Part shown: positions 1 to 8,784 of the stretch, one piece after another
How the letters are laid out: each line of letters opens with the position of its first letter
Numbering within the stretch: the first letter of the stretch is position 1
Assembly (NCBI GenBank): GCA_029560815.1
Contig: JAKQKF010000243.1
Coordinates: 1-18,722 of the forward strand
From: a bacterium
GTDB lineage: Bacteria; KSB1; UBA2214
Direction: 5' to 3'
DNA length: 18,722 nucleotides
Position numbers and translations under genes: made by a program
The notes under the pieces: generated by a model
The model's database searches: none
Seen by the model: the letters and a program-made list of their open reading frames with translations, nothing else
What the model was told of the DNA's origin: nothing

Positions 1-291
1 GTAGACCGGAACGACCTCGTCGATATATTCGTTATATTCAGCCACCCGGGCGGTATAGCTCCGCGTCACCGCGGTGATGCGGGCCCGGGGATAACGAGCG
101 CGCAGCGCCTTGAAGACCGGTGTGGAGAGGAGAAAATCACCGAGCTGGTCGTGCTGCCGGACGACGAGGATCCGCCGCACGGCCGCATGGTCGATCGCGT
201 CCGGAGGGGTTTCCGGCACCCCCAGAATAGAGTCAAAAAACGCGAGCTGGCGGTGCTTGAAATACTGTTCAAAACGGTTCCAGAGCTTCAC
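1..291 (-). CDS. Glycosyltransferase family 9 (ADP-heptose:LPS heptosyltransferase-like), N-terminal part
   Basis: The reading frame is open from about 291 to the left edge, giving about 97 residues; the rest lies outside the window. Reading from the start there is a short basic/aromatic lead (KLWNRFEQYFKHRQ), then RRILVVRQHDQLGDFLLSTP followed by VFKALRARYPRARITAVT. This is the N-terminal Rossmann half of GT9 enzymes, where a 'GD.LL.TP' segment is the family hallmark. Known GT9 members move heptose or similar sugars from ADP-sugars onto LPS core at the inner face of the inner membrane. The start is uncertain: GTG at 291 is my choice, and TTG at 312, overlapping the preceding gene, is the alternative. 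It follows the GT4 gene by 13 nt and is probably co-transcribed. The acceptor and the sugar cannot be told from this part. Confidence 0.8.
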   Translation of the reverse strand, partial: MKLWNRFEQYFKHRQLAFFDSILGVPETPPDAIDHAAVRRILVVRQHDQLGDFLLSTPVFKALRARYPRARITAVTRSYTARVAEYNEYIDEVVPVY

Positions 292-304
292 CTTCTGATC
301 CGAT

Positions 305-1393
305 CTAGGCAAGGGAGTGAAAAAGGGATTCGAGCTGGTCGACCATTCTCTCCAGCGTGAAACAGCGCTCCACCCGGCGGCGTCCGGCCTCCCCCCATTC
401 GGCCGCGCGCGCGGGATCGCCGACCACCTCGATCAGGGCGGCCGCAAGGGCGTCGCTGTCGCGCACCGGCACGACCCGGCCGGTCTCGCCGTCGACGACG
501 ATCTCGGGCATCGAACTCACCCGTGTGGTGATGCAGGGTTTGGCGGCGGCCATGGCTTCGATGAGGACGATGCCGAATCCTTCCCAGAGCGAGGGCAGCA
601 CCAGCAGATCGATATCGCGCATCACCTCCTCGATCCGGCTGGAAAAACCGGGCAGGAGGAGCGCATCGGCCAGGCCGTGCTCCCGGCTCCATGAGTTGAT
701 CCATTCGCGCATCGGCCCCTCCCCGACCATGACCAGACGGCTCGCAGGAAAATCCCGATGCAGCGCGGCAAAGGCGGGCAGCAGCCACTCCACCCCCTTG
801 CGCTCGTCGAGCTGGCCGACAAAACCGACGAGAGGTACGCCCGCTTCTACGCCGAGGCTGCGGCGAAAGTTCCCCTCCCCCGGTGCGGCAAAGGGGCGCG
901 GATCGATGCCGTTATAAATGACGTGCACCCGCTCTGGGCTGAGCCAGGGGGCGTTGCGCAGCAGCGAGTTTCTGGTCGCCTTGGAGTTGGCGATGACCGC
1001 GCTGGCGAGCACGTTATAGCTGAAGCGATAGCGCAGGCGGTTCTTGAGGGGGTAATCGATGCCCCGCCGGGCGACCACCCGGCAGCCGCCGGCGAGCCGG
1101 GCGGCGATCCCCATGAAGCGCAGCTCCTTGTCCATGTTGGTCAGAACAATCCGGTAGCCGTGACGGCGCAGCAGGCGCGCCGCCCGGCAGATGGTGAGCG
1201 GACCGAAATCCCCCCGCACCTGCAGGGAGTGCACGGTGATGCCGATGGTCTCCGCCCGGCGGCCTACCTCGGTGCCGGGCCGGCAGAGCAGCGCCACCTC
1301 GTGGCCGCGCTGCTGCAAGGCCTGTAGCGCCCGCAGCATCCAGACCTCACCCCCGCCGAACATCCGGATGGTATTGGCGAAGAGGATTTTCAT
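305..1393 (-). CDS. Glycosyltransferase family 4 (GT-B fold)
   Basis: This 362-residue protein has a standard GT4 layout. The N-terminal half starts MKILFANTIRMFGGGEVWML, a Rossmann strand followed by the glycine-rich acceptor-side loop. The C-terminal half has VGFVGQLDERKGVEWLLPAF, then LVMVGEGP, then DLLVLPSLWEGFGIVLIEAMA, which contains the E-x7-E motif (EGFGIVLIE) that binds the nucleotide-sugar donor. The family transfers sugars from activated donors to lipid- or glycan-linked acceptors in the cytoplasm. ATG at 1393 is preferred over the in-frame start 40 codons upstream because AGAGGT lies just before it and the extra residues are low-quality Arg/Gly/Pro-rich sequence. Neighbouring glycosyltransferases and upstream LPS genes suggest LPS core or surface glycan assembly; donor and acceptor are unknown. 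Confidence 0.9.
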   Translation of the reverse strand: MKILFANTIRMFGGGEVWMLRALQALQQRGHEVALLCRPGTEVGRRAETIGITVHSLQVRGDFGPLTICRAARLLRRHGYRIVLTNMDKELRFMGIAARLAGGCRVVARRGIDYPLKNRLRYRFSYNVLASAVIANSKATRNSLLRNAPWLSPERVHVIYNGIDPRPFAAPGEGNFRRSLGVEAGVPLVGFVGQLDERKGVEWLLPAFAALHRDFPASRLVMVGEGPMREWINSWSREHGLADALLLPGFSSRIEEVMRDIDLLVLPSLWEGFGIVLIEAMAAAKPCITTRVSSMPEIVVDGETGRVVPVRDSDALAAALIEVVGDPARAAEWGEAGRRRVERCFTLERMVDQLESLFHSLA

Positions 1394-1443
1394 CGGACCT
1401 CTTTCATAAAGTTGCGGCCGGGTGCCTGCTGCAGACCGAAAAA

Positions 1444-2526
1444 CTACAGCAGCCCCGCCAGGGCATGGATGCGCCGCACCACGGCGCGGCTGTCGTGATT
1501 CTCCGCCACCCACTCCCTCCCCTCCCGCCCCAGGCGCCGACGCAGCTCCCCGTCCTCGATCAGACGGAGCAGCGCCTCCTGCAGCGTTCCGGCCTGGACC
1601 TCGACGAAGGGGTGGTCCGGATAGGCCGCGGCGAAGCCGGGGGCCAGACAGCTCGCCGCCGGGATGGTCATGGCCAGGGCCTCGAGGGCATTGATGCCAT
1701 AGCCGAGATCCCCGATCTGATCGACAAAGATGTCGCAGCTCCCCTTCAGCGCCAGGGCGGCTTCGTACTGCATCCCCTCGATCAGAGCCACCTCGACCCC
1801 CCGCTCCTCCGAGAGACGGCGCAGCACCGGCAGGATCAGATCGCTGCCCTTGGCCGCCCGGCTGGTGGGCGCGTGGCCGATGCGCAGGGGCCGGCTGACA
1901 AGCGGTTCCGGCCGCATTTGAAAACGGCCGCAGTCGAAGGGAAAGAAGACATGGTGAAGGTGTGGATGGAGGGCCTGGTGATCGAATTCCACGGAGACAT
2001 TGAGATCGCTCAGGGCGTCGATGCCGGGAATGACTCCGCGCGTGCGCAGGTCGCTGCCGGTATAGCAGCAGATGAGCTTGCGGCCGCGGCGGTGCATTTC
2101 AGGGATGAAGCGCGGTTCCCGGGTGAAATCGAGTCCGCCGTCGAGCTGGTAGACGTCGAAGCGGTCGAGGCCGTGGCGGGCGATGGCGGAGCGGATCGCC
2201 GGCCCCCACAGGCGGTCGCGGAGTCTCACCAGCATGCGCTCGGAGAGGCTGTGAGGCCGCCAGACCGGCGGGATTTCGCCGGGGATGCGCAGCCGGTTGT
2301 CGACCCGCAGGCGCGCCGGCGAGGAGACCCGCCGCTTGATCCAGCGGGTGCCGGCGAAATCGATGAAGGCCAGATTGAGACAGATGTCCTCAAAATAGCC
2401 GCGCCGGTCGCGGAACAGAGTGACCAGCCGGCTCTCATGGCCGAGGGCCCGTTCGGCGCGCACCAGTTCGCCCGGCACGCCCGAGGTATTCATGGGCGCA
2501 ATATGGAGGATTTTCAGCTTGGTCAA
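1444..2526 (-). CDS. Glycosyltransferase, GT-B type (GT4-like)
   Basis: This protein of about 360 residues opens with KLKILHIAPMNTSGVPGELV, the first strand and loop of a GT-B glycosyltransferase. Its C-terminal half has DIFVDQIGDLGYGINALEAL followed by AMTIPAAS, a divergent form of the donor-binding E-x7-E region, and ends in a helical tail (LRRRLGREGREWVAENHD) typical of GT4 proteins. Conservation is weaker than in the next gene, so the donor and acceptor cannot be named. The start is poorly supported: an in-frame stop lies three codons upstream of TTG at 2526, no clear ribosome binding site precedes it, and CTG at 2517 or ATG at 2493 are possible. A 71-nt gap separates it from the FemAB-like gene and 50 nt from the GT4 gene. 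Confidence 0.82.
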   Translation of the reverse strand: MTKLKILHIAPMNTSGVPGELVRAERALGHESRLVTLFRDRRGYFEDICLNLAFIDFAGTRWIKRRVSSPARLRVDNRLRIPGEIPPVWRPHSLSERMLVRLRDRLWGPAIRSAIARHGLDRFDVYQLDGGLDFTREPRFIPEMHRRGRKLICCYTGSDLRTRGVIPGIDALSDLNVSVEFDHQALHPHLHHVFFPFDCGRFQMRPEPLVSRPLRIGHAPTSRAAKGSDLILPVLRRLSEERGVEVALIEGMQYEAALALKGSCDIFVDQIGDLGYGINALEALAMTIPAASCLAPGFAAAYPDHPFVEVQAGTLQEALLRLIEDGELRRRLGREGREWVAENHDSRAVVRRIHALAGLL

Positions 2527-2597
2527 GGAATGCTACGCAGTTTGGGTGACCGCACCGCCCTTGCGGGCGCCGGCAAATGGCTCGATGAGCAGGCCGG

Positions 2598-3569
2598 CTA
2601 TTTCAGGATCAGCCGGAGGCTGTCCCGGAAAACCCCCTGGGCGCCGAAGCTCTCTTTGAAATGGGCGAGACCCCAGTTGGGATCTTCATTGACCGTGAAA
2701 ATGCCGAAATCAAGAAAGTTGTAGCCCCCTTCAAGCCCCCAGTCGATGATGTCATGAAAGAGGGCGTTGACCCCGCGGTACTGCTGGAAATCATCGTTAT
2801 GGCTGATGTAAAAGGCCAGCACCACGCGGGGATTGCAGATGAACATCACCACGCCGGCGACCATTGTCTCCTCATGAAAGGCGGCGAAGAGCTTGATCCG
2901 CTCCGGGAAGAGATCGCGCACCCGCAGCAGCTCCTCCAGGGTATGGGTGGGATGGACATTGTGCCGCAGCCGCAGGTTCCGCTTGAGGATCTCGTAAAAC
3001 CCGGCGTAATCATCCGACTCGCGCACGATCACCCCCTGTTTCTGCGCGCGGCGAACGGCGCGGCGCGAGCTCTCGCTGAAGGTGGAGAGAATCGCCTCGC
3101 GGGGATAGTCGAGGGGAATGACGCTCGAGATCTCGCGCTTGCGGTAGGTAAAGCCGTTCTGCACCAGGGCGAAGTCGATATAGTTGCTCGGGCGGCGGAA
3201 ATAGATCTGCGGCGGCGGGGTGAGATCGATGGCCTCAAATCCTTCGGCCCGGGCACAGGCGATGGCCGACTCAACCAGGTCAAAGCTCTCGCGAATGCCG
3301 AGCGTGTCCCGTACCGTAAAGCCGCCGTAGGAAGCGCCGCGGTGCGAAAGCAGGATGCGGCGCTCGCCGTCGTGGAAATCGACCGCGGGGAGGACGGCGA
3401 TGCGCCGTCCCCCGCTGAAGAAGGAGAGCGAATGGTCGGTAAAACGCCCGGCGGGATGGTAGGAGAGAAACCGCCGGGTCTGAAAGAGCGTGCCGTTGTT
3501 GGCCGACCAGACGAACTCGTCCCAGGCGGCGGTGTCAGCGGGGTCGAAGCGATCGATAGTGATTTTCAA
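2598..3569 (-). CDS. FemAB-like / GNAT-fold aminoacyl- or acyltransferase
   Basis: This 323-residue protein resembles the FemAB/GNAT proteins found in peptidoglycan-bridge and exopolysaccharide loci. Visible landmarks are an N-terminal DRFDPADTAAWDEFVWSANN segment with a following LFQTRRFLSYHP (the W-D-x-F-V ... F-Q-T pattern of the family), a basic SESSRRAVRRAQKQG stretch near the middle, and a C-terminal AGVVMFICNPRVVLAFYISH acyl-CoA-fold strand pair. The C-terminal part (NALFHDIIDWGLEGGYNFLDFG) is also typical. Family members transfer amino acids from tRNA, or acyl groups, onto cell-wall or glycan substrates. The specific reaction is unknown. The start is TTG at 3569, supported by AGGAGAG 4 nt upstream. 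It sits 15 nt after argF and before glycosyltransferases, so glycan decoration is a reasonable but unproven role. Confidence 0.8.
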   Translation of the reverse strand: MKITIDRFDPADTAAWDEFVWSANNGTLFQTRRFLSYHPAGRFTDHSLSFFSGGRRIAVLPAVDFHDGERRILLSHRGASYGGFTVRDTLGIRESFDLVESAIACARAEGFEAIDLTPPPQIYFRRPSNYIDFALVQNGFTYRKREISSVIPLDYPREAILSTFSESSRRAVRRAQKQGVIVRESDDYAGFYEILKRNLRLRHNVHPTHTLEELLRVRDLFPERIKLFAAFHEETMVAGVVMFICNPRVVLAFYISHNDDFQQYRGVNALFHDIIDWGLEGGYNFLDFGIFTVNEDPNWGLAHFKESFGAQGVFRDSLRLILK

Positions 3570-3573
3570 CGCG

Positions 3574-3580
3574 CTCTCCT
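3574..3580 (-). promoter_or_regulatory. Ribosome binding site deciding a TTG start
   Basis: AGGAGAG on the minus strand, 4 nt before TTG at 3569. It supports the rare TTG as the true start of the FemAB-like gene; no ATG lies near this position in frame. Confidence 0.65.
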
Positions 3581-3584
3581 GCCG

Positions 3585-4496
<912 letters not shown>

Positions 4497-4500
4497 GGCA

Positions 4501-4506
4501 ACCTCC
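4501..4506 (-). promoter_or_regulatory. Ribosome binding site deciding the argF start
   Basis: GGAGGT on the minus strand, 4 nt before GTG at 4496. It lies only 2 nt downstream of the first base of the in-frame TTG at 4508, which rules that codon out as the likely start. Confidence 0.75.
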
Positions 4507-4511
4507 AATAT

Positions 4512-5882
4512 TTATAGAACATAACGGCTCAAATCCTCGTCGGCGATCACCTCTCTCAGTTTGTCCATCACCATCTTTTTATCGATGCGGATGGCCTTGA
4601 GTTTGGCATCGGGCAGTTGAAAAAGATAATCCTCGAGCAGAATCGTCAGAATGGTGTGGAGCCGGCGCGCACCGATATTCTCCGCCCGCTCGTTGGCCTC
4701 GGAGGCGATGCGGGCGATCTCGCTGACGGCCCCGCGGGTGAAGGTCAAAGTGACGCCCTCGGCTCCGAGCAGGGCGATATACTGCTTGATCAGGGCATTA
4801 CGGGGTTCCACAAGTATGCGCTCGAAATCACGGGCGTTAAGGCTGTGCAGCTCGACGCGGATCGGGAAACGGCCCTGCAGCTCGGGGATGAGGTCCGCCG
4901 GCTTGGCGAGGTGAAAGGCGCCCGAGGCGATGAAAAGAATGTGGTCCGTCCGCACCATGCCGTACTTGGTGATGACATTGGTACCCTCGATGACCGGCAG
5001 GAGATCGCGCTGCACACCGCTGCGCGAAACATCGGGCCCCATGCCGTCACCCTCGCCCGCGATCTTGTCGATCTCGTCGAGGAAGACAATGCCGGTCTCC
5101 TCGACCCGGTAGACCGCCTCGTGAATGACATCGTCCATATCGATCAGCTTTTGCGTCTCCTCCTGCAGCAGCAGCATCACCGCTTCGGCCACGCTCATTT
5201 TGCGCCGCTTGTTCTTCCTCGGCAGGAAGGGTCCGAAGAGATCCTGGATGCTCAGCCCCATCTCCTCGATGCCCACCGGTGAGATCACCTGCATCATCGG
5301 AGTCAGTTCACTGGCGACCTCCAGCTCAACGATGCGGTCATCGAGCTTGCCCTCGAGGAGGAGTCTGCGCATTTTGCTGCGCGACCTTTTTTGGCGCGCC
5401 GCTTCGGCCCCCCCGGCCGTGCCCCGTTTATCGGTTGCCCGTTCGCCGCCGTCGCCGCTTTCGTGCCTGGAGCCGGGCAGCAGCAGATCGAGGATGCGCT
5501 CGATCGCCTGTTCCCTGGCGCTCTCCTGCACCTGTTCCATCCTTTCGCCGCGCACCATGTTGACCGCCTGGTCGACGAGATCGCGCACGATCGACTCGAC
5601 ATCGCGGCCGACATAACCCACCTCGGTGAATTTGGAGGCCTCGACCTTGATGAAAGGGGCGCTGTCCAGCTTGGCAAGTCGGCGCGCCAGCTCGGTCTTG
5701 CCGACTCCGGTCGGGCCGATGAGGATGATATTATTGGGCATGATCTCTTCGCGCAGATCATCCGGGACCAGCTGCCGGCGCCAGCGGTTGCGCAGGGCGA
5801 TGGCGACGGCCCGTTTGGCCTCATCCTGGCCGATGATGTACTTGTCCAGTTCGCGGACGATCTGCTGCGGGGTCATTTCCAT
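4512..5882 (-). CDS. hslU: ATP-dependent protease ATPase subunit HslU (ClpY)
   Basis: HslU is the AAA+ unfoldase of the cytoplasmic HslUV protease; it unfolds substrates and threads them into HslV. It has 456 residues, close to the usual 440-460. Motifs: N-terminal [20 protein letters not shown], Walker A GPTGVGKT (56-63), pore loop GYVG (89-92), a variable intermediate domain (about 110-240) with a polar low-complexity stretch at 137-170, Walker B VFLDEID (266-272), GRFP (337-340) and [10 protein letters not shown] (401-410). The C-terminus ends RYVL, the short tail that docks into HslV pockets. The start ATG lies 2 nt after the hslV stop, so the two subunits are very likely translationally coupled. 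A second in-frame ATG two codons in is also possible. Confidence 0.97.
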   Translation of the reverse strand: MEMTPQQIVRELDKYIIGQDEAKRAVAIALRNRWRRQLVPDDLREEIMPNNIILIGPTGVGKTELARRLAKLDSAPFIKVEASKFTEVGYVGRDVESIVRDLVDQAVNMVRGERMEQVQESAREQAIERILDLLLPGSRHESGDGGERATDKRGTAGGAEAARQKRSRSKMRRLLLEGKLDDRIVELEVASELTPMMQVISPVGIEEMGLSIQDLFGPFLPRKNKRRKMSVAEAVMLLLQEETQKLIDMDDVIHEAVYRVEETGIVFLDEIDKIAGEGDGMGPDVSRSGVQRDLLPVIEGTNVITKYGMVRTDHILFIASGAFHLAKPADLIPELQGRFPIRVELHSLNARDFERILVEPRNALIKQYIALLGAEGVTLTFTRGAVSEIARIASEANERAENIGARRLHTILTILLEDYLFQLPDAKLKAIRIDKKMVMDKLREVIADEDLSRYVL

Positions 5883-5884
5883 GA

Positions 5885-6430
5885 TTATTCCAGGGTCTCG
5901 ATGGTCAGTTTGTTGTTGGTAAAGATGCAGATGCCCGCAGCGATCTCCATCGCCTCTTTGGCGATATCGACGGCCGAGAGCCTGGTATGGGCGATGAGGG
6001 CCCGCGCGGCGGCCAGGGCGAAAGGGCCGCCCGAACCGATGGCGATGACGGTGTCATCGGGTTCGATAAGGTCACCCGTGCCGGAGAGCAGAAAGACCTT
6101 CTCCTTGTTGAGGACGACCAGCTGGGCGTCGAGCCGGCGCAGATAGCGATCCATGCGCCAGTCCTTGGCCAGTTCCACGACCGAGCGCGGGAGGTTGCCG
6201 TTGAATTCATCAAGCTTGGCCTCAAAACGCTCGAAAAGGGTGAAGGCGTCGGCGGCGCCGCCGGCGAAACCGGCCAGCACCTGATCATGATAGAGTTTGC
6301 GCACCTTGCGTGCGCCGGTTTTGAGCACCATGTCGCCGTAGGTGACCTGGCCGTCGCCGGCGAGGACGGCCACACCCTTGTGGCGCAGGCCGATGATGGT
6401 GGTGGCATGGAGGGTCTGGAGATAGGACAT
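5885..6430 (-). CDS. hslV: ATP-dependent protease peptidase subunit HslV (ClpQ)
   Basis: HslV is the proteasome-like peptidase of the HslUV complex and uses an N-terminal threonine nucleophile. From ATG at 6430 the protein has 181 residues. It begins [19 protein letters not shown], so removal of a short propeptide after Ala9 would expose Thr10 as the catalytic residue. Further hallmarks are [53 protein letters not shown] and [15 protein letters not shown]. The start at 6430 is preferred over ATG at 6499 because AAAGG lies 8 nt upstream, the longer form would overlap the rpoN stop, and its extra residues do not look like HslV. It precedes hslU by 2 nt and follows rpoN by 65 nt. Confidence 0.96.
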   Translation of the reverse strand: MSYLQTLHATTIIGLRHKGVAVLAGDGQVTYGDMVLKTGARKVRKLYHDQVLAGFAGGAADAFTLFERFEAKLDEFNGNLPRSVVELAKDWRMDRYLRRLDAQLVVLNKEKVFLLSGTGDLIEPDDTVIAIGSGGPFALAAARALIAHTRLSAVDIAKEAMEIAAGICIFTNNKLTIETLE

Positions 6431-6438
6431 CTGCACTG

Positions 6439-6443
6439 CCTTT
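6439..6443 (-). promoter_or_regulatory. Ribosome binding site supporting the hslV start
   Basis: AAAGG on the minus strand, 8 nt before ATG at 6430. It supports the short propeptide start over the longer open frame beginning at 6499. Confidence 0.5.
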
Positions 6444-6495
6444 ATGTTGGTTCCGCCGGTGAGCGCCGCCATGGAGGAGGGCACCGGCGGAAGGA

Positions 6496-7926
6496 TCATA
6501 TCTTGCGTCTCAGCCGCGATACCGGGAGCCCCATCTGTTCGCGGTATTTGGCCACGGTGCGGCGGGCGACATTGAACCCCTTCTTCTTGAGCATCTCGGC
6601 GATCTTTTGGTCGTTGAGGGGTTTTTTGGAGGGCTCGGCGCTGATAATCTCCTTGATCAGATTCTTGATGATCTTGTTGGAGACATCATCCCCCTCATCG
6701 CTGTGGATCTTTTCGCTGAAAAAGTATTTCAGTTCAAAGAGGCCCCATTCGGTCTGGACATACTTGCCGTTGGTGACGCGGCTGACCGTGGAGATGTCCA
6801 TGCCGATCTCGTCGGCGATGTCCTTGAGGATCAGGGGCCGCAGTTTTTCCGGGCCGGAGACAAAAAAGTCGTGCTGCTTCTCGATGATCGTCTCCATGAC
6901 GCGCAGGATCGTGGCGCGGCGCTGGTGGATGGAGTTGATCAGCCAGCGCGCGGATTCGAGGCGGTTCTTGATATAGTCCCGGGTCTCCTTGCTGGTGTGT
7001 TTGCGGTCGAGCATCATCCTGCGGTACTCGTTATTGATGCGCAGCTGGGGCACATTCCAGTCGTGCATATAGATCTTGAATTCGCCGTCCTCCTCGCGCA
7101 CCTCGAGGTCGGGCGTGATATAATTATCAACCAGCGAGGCGTAGCCCTCTCCAGGCTTGGGGTTGAGCCGGGTGATGTGGCTGAAGATATCCTTGATGCT
7201 CTCCAGATCGAGGTCCAGGTCCTTGGCGAGTTTTTCGAAGCGTTTGTTCTTGAAATCCTCAAAATGGTCGCGGATGATCTCGATGGCGGCCTCATTGTGC
7301 GGCTGCTCCTCGAGCAGCTGGACCAGCAGGCATTCCCGCAGGTCGCGGGAGCCGATGCCGACCGGATCGAAGCGCTGGATGACTCCGAGGATGCGCTCAA
7401 TGGTGGCGACGTCGATCTGCAGGCTCTCGGCGATCGCCTCGACGGGGGTGCCCAGGTAGCCGACGGGATTGATGTTCCAGATGATGTACTCCCCGATGAC
7501 CTGTTCCTCGGCCGAAAGAGGCGAGAGACTGAGCTGGGTGAGGAGGTGGTCGGTCAGGCTCTCAAGATAGACCTCGGGCCGCTCATAGGTATCGACATTT
7601 TTCTCGCGCGGAATGCGGACCTCATAGCTCTCCTCGTCATTGAGGATCTCCTCCCAGTTGATCTCCTCCTTTTCGGCGGTATCCTTCTTCTCGGCGGGAT
7701 CGATCTCCTCGTCGGGATCCTCCAGCTCGAGGGTCTGATCGGGGTTCTCGTCCTGTTCCTGGGTGAGTTCCTCCTCCGCCTCCAGTTCGAGCAGAGGATT
7801 GGTTTCCAGTTCAAGACGGATGCGCTGCTCCAGACTGAGTACCGGCAGCTGCAGCAGCGAGGAGAGCAGCACCTGTTGAGGCGACTGCTTGAGCTGCATG
7901 ACCAATTTTTGAGAAATTTGTACCAT
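6496..7926 (-). CDS. rpoN: RNA polymerase sigma-54 factor
   Basis: RpoN directs RNA polymerase to -24/-12 promoters that need an AAA+ activator. It has 476 residues, the usual size. Region I is a Gln/Leu-rich N-terminus ([20 protein letters not shown], then [10 protein letters not shown]), the activator-response segment. A long acidic region II follows (about residues 50-110). Then come the core-binding domain ([20 protein letters not shown] is highly typical), the helix-turn-helix region around [19 protein letters not shown] (from about 377), and the RpoN box [10 protein letters not shown] (454-463) that reads the -24 element. Lying just after lptB is a widely conserved arrangement. A 107-nt gap before it could hold its own promoter, though I see no convincing one. 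GGAG lies 9 nt before the ATG. Confidence 0.97.
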   Translation of the reverse strand: MVQISQKLVMQLKQSPQQVLLSSLLQLPVLSLEQRIRLELETNPLLELEAEEELTQEQDENPDQTLELEDPDEEIDPAEKKDTAEKEEINWEEILNDEESYEVRIPREKNVDTYERPEVYLESLTDHLLTQLSLSPLSAEEQVIGEYIIWNINPVGYLGTPVEAIAESLQIDVATIERILGVIQRFDPVGIGSRDLRECLLVQLLEEQPHNEAAIEIIRDHFEDFKNKRFEKLAKDLDLDLESIKDIFSHITRLNPKPGEGYASLVDNYITPDLEVREEDGEFKIYMHDWNVPQLRINNEYRRMMLDRKHTSKETRDYIKNRLESARWLINSIHQRRATILRVMETIIEKQHDFFVSGPEKLRPLILKDIADEIGMDISTVSRVTNGKYVQTEWGLFELKYFFSEKIHSDEGDDVSNKIIKNLIKEIISAEPSKKPLNDQKIAEMLKKKGFNVARRTVAKYREQMGLPVSRLRRKI

Positions 7927-8002
7927 GTGTTAATGCTCCAAAACCTGGCGTTGCGATGGTGTTAGGATGCCTGATGATGCTGTTTGCCTTGAACTTGACT
8001 CC

Positions 8003-8022
8003 CCGGCCGAACCACCGGCCGG
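8003..8022 (-). other. Stem-loop between lptB and rpoN
   Basis: A 7-bp perfect GC stem (CCGGCCG pairing with CGGCCGG) with a 6-nt loop lies in the 107-nt spacer. No U-tract follows it on the minus strand, so it is unlikely to be an intrinsic terminator. It may protect or mark processing of the mRNA between the export genes and rpoN; that role is inference. Confidence 0.45.
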
Positions 8023-8033
8023 CACACATGCCA

Positions 8034-8771
8034 CTACCGATCCAGCTTGAATTTATCCCCGAAGTAAAGTTTGCGCGCCTCTTCGTCATTGGCCAGGTAT
8101 TCTGCGGTGCCCGATTTCAGCACCTTGCCCTCGAAAAGCAGATAGGCACGGTCGGTGATGGAAAGGGTCTCGTGCACATTATGGTCCGTGATCAGCACCC
8201 CGATGCCGCGCTCTTTCAGATCGGCGACGATGTGCTGGATATCCTCAACAGCAAGGGGATCGACGCCGGCGAAGGGCTCATCGAGCAGCATAAAGCCCGG
8301 ATTGGTCACCAGCGCCCGGCAGATCTCCACCCGCCGCCGCTCTCCGCCCGAGAGCGTGAAGGCCTTGCTCTTCGCCACCCGGGTGATGCCGAGGTCCTCG
8401 AGCAGCTGCGCACAGCGCTCACGGCGCTGGCTGCGGGTGAGCGGCAGGGTCTCGAGGATCGCGAGGATGTTCTCCTCGACCGTCAGGCGGCGAAAGACTG
8501 AGGCCTCCTGCGGCAGATAGCCGATGCCCATGCGCGCGCGGCGGTACATGGGCAGGGAGGTGATATCCTGATCATCGAGGAAAATGCGGCCCGAGTTGGG
8601 GCGGATCATGCCGACGATCATGTAAAAAGTGGTGGTCTTGCCCGCCCCGTTGGGGCCGAGCAGGCCGACGGTCTCGCCCTTGCGGATCTCGATGCTGACC
8701 TGATCGACCACCCGGCGTTTGCCGTAGGTCTTGTTCAAATCGCTGCAGCGCAATATCCGTACATCAGCCAT
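8034..8771 (-). CDS. lptB: LPS export ABC transporter ATP-binding protein LptB
   Basis: LptB is the cytoplasmic ATPase that, with membrane partners LptF/LptG (not in this window), extracts LPS from the inner membrane and pushes it onto the Lpt bridge. It has 245 residues, the family length. Motifs: Walker A GPNGAGKT (39-46), Q-loop at YLPQEAS (Gln88), signature LSGGE (140-144) with ERRRVEICRAL, Walker B MLLDEP (161-166) then FAGVDP, and the switch histidine in TDHNVHETL (197). The SVFRRLTVEENI and GGERRRVEICRALVTNP stretches separate LptB from other ABC ATPases. It starts 13 nt after the lptA-like stop and is followed by rpoN. Confidence 0.97.
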   Translation of the reverse strand: MADVRILRCSDLNKTYGKRRVVDQVSIEIRKGETVGLLGPNGAGKTTTFYMIVGMIRPNSGRIFLDDQDITSLPMYRRARMGIGYLPQEASVFRRLTVEENILAILETLPLTRSQRRERCAQLLEDLGITRVAKSKAFTLSGGERRRVEICRALVTNPGFMLLDEPFAGVDPLAVEDIQHIVADLKERGIGVLITDHNVHETLSITDRAYLLFEGKVLKSGTAEYLANDEEARKLYFGDKFKLDR

Positions 8772-8784
8772 TTCGTGTTCTCTT

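Noticed and set aside
305..1513. Longer start for the GT4 gene at 1513
   Set aside because: The extra 40 residues are Gly/Arg/Pro-rich and overlap the upstream gene; ATG at 1393 has a good ribosome binding site and begins at the first Rossmann strand.
7811..8089. A 92-codon minus-strand frame across the lptB-rpoN spacer
   Set aside because: It overlaps the ends of both real genes in another frame, has no ribosome binding site, and its composition looks random.
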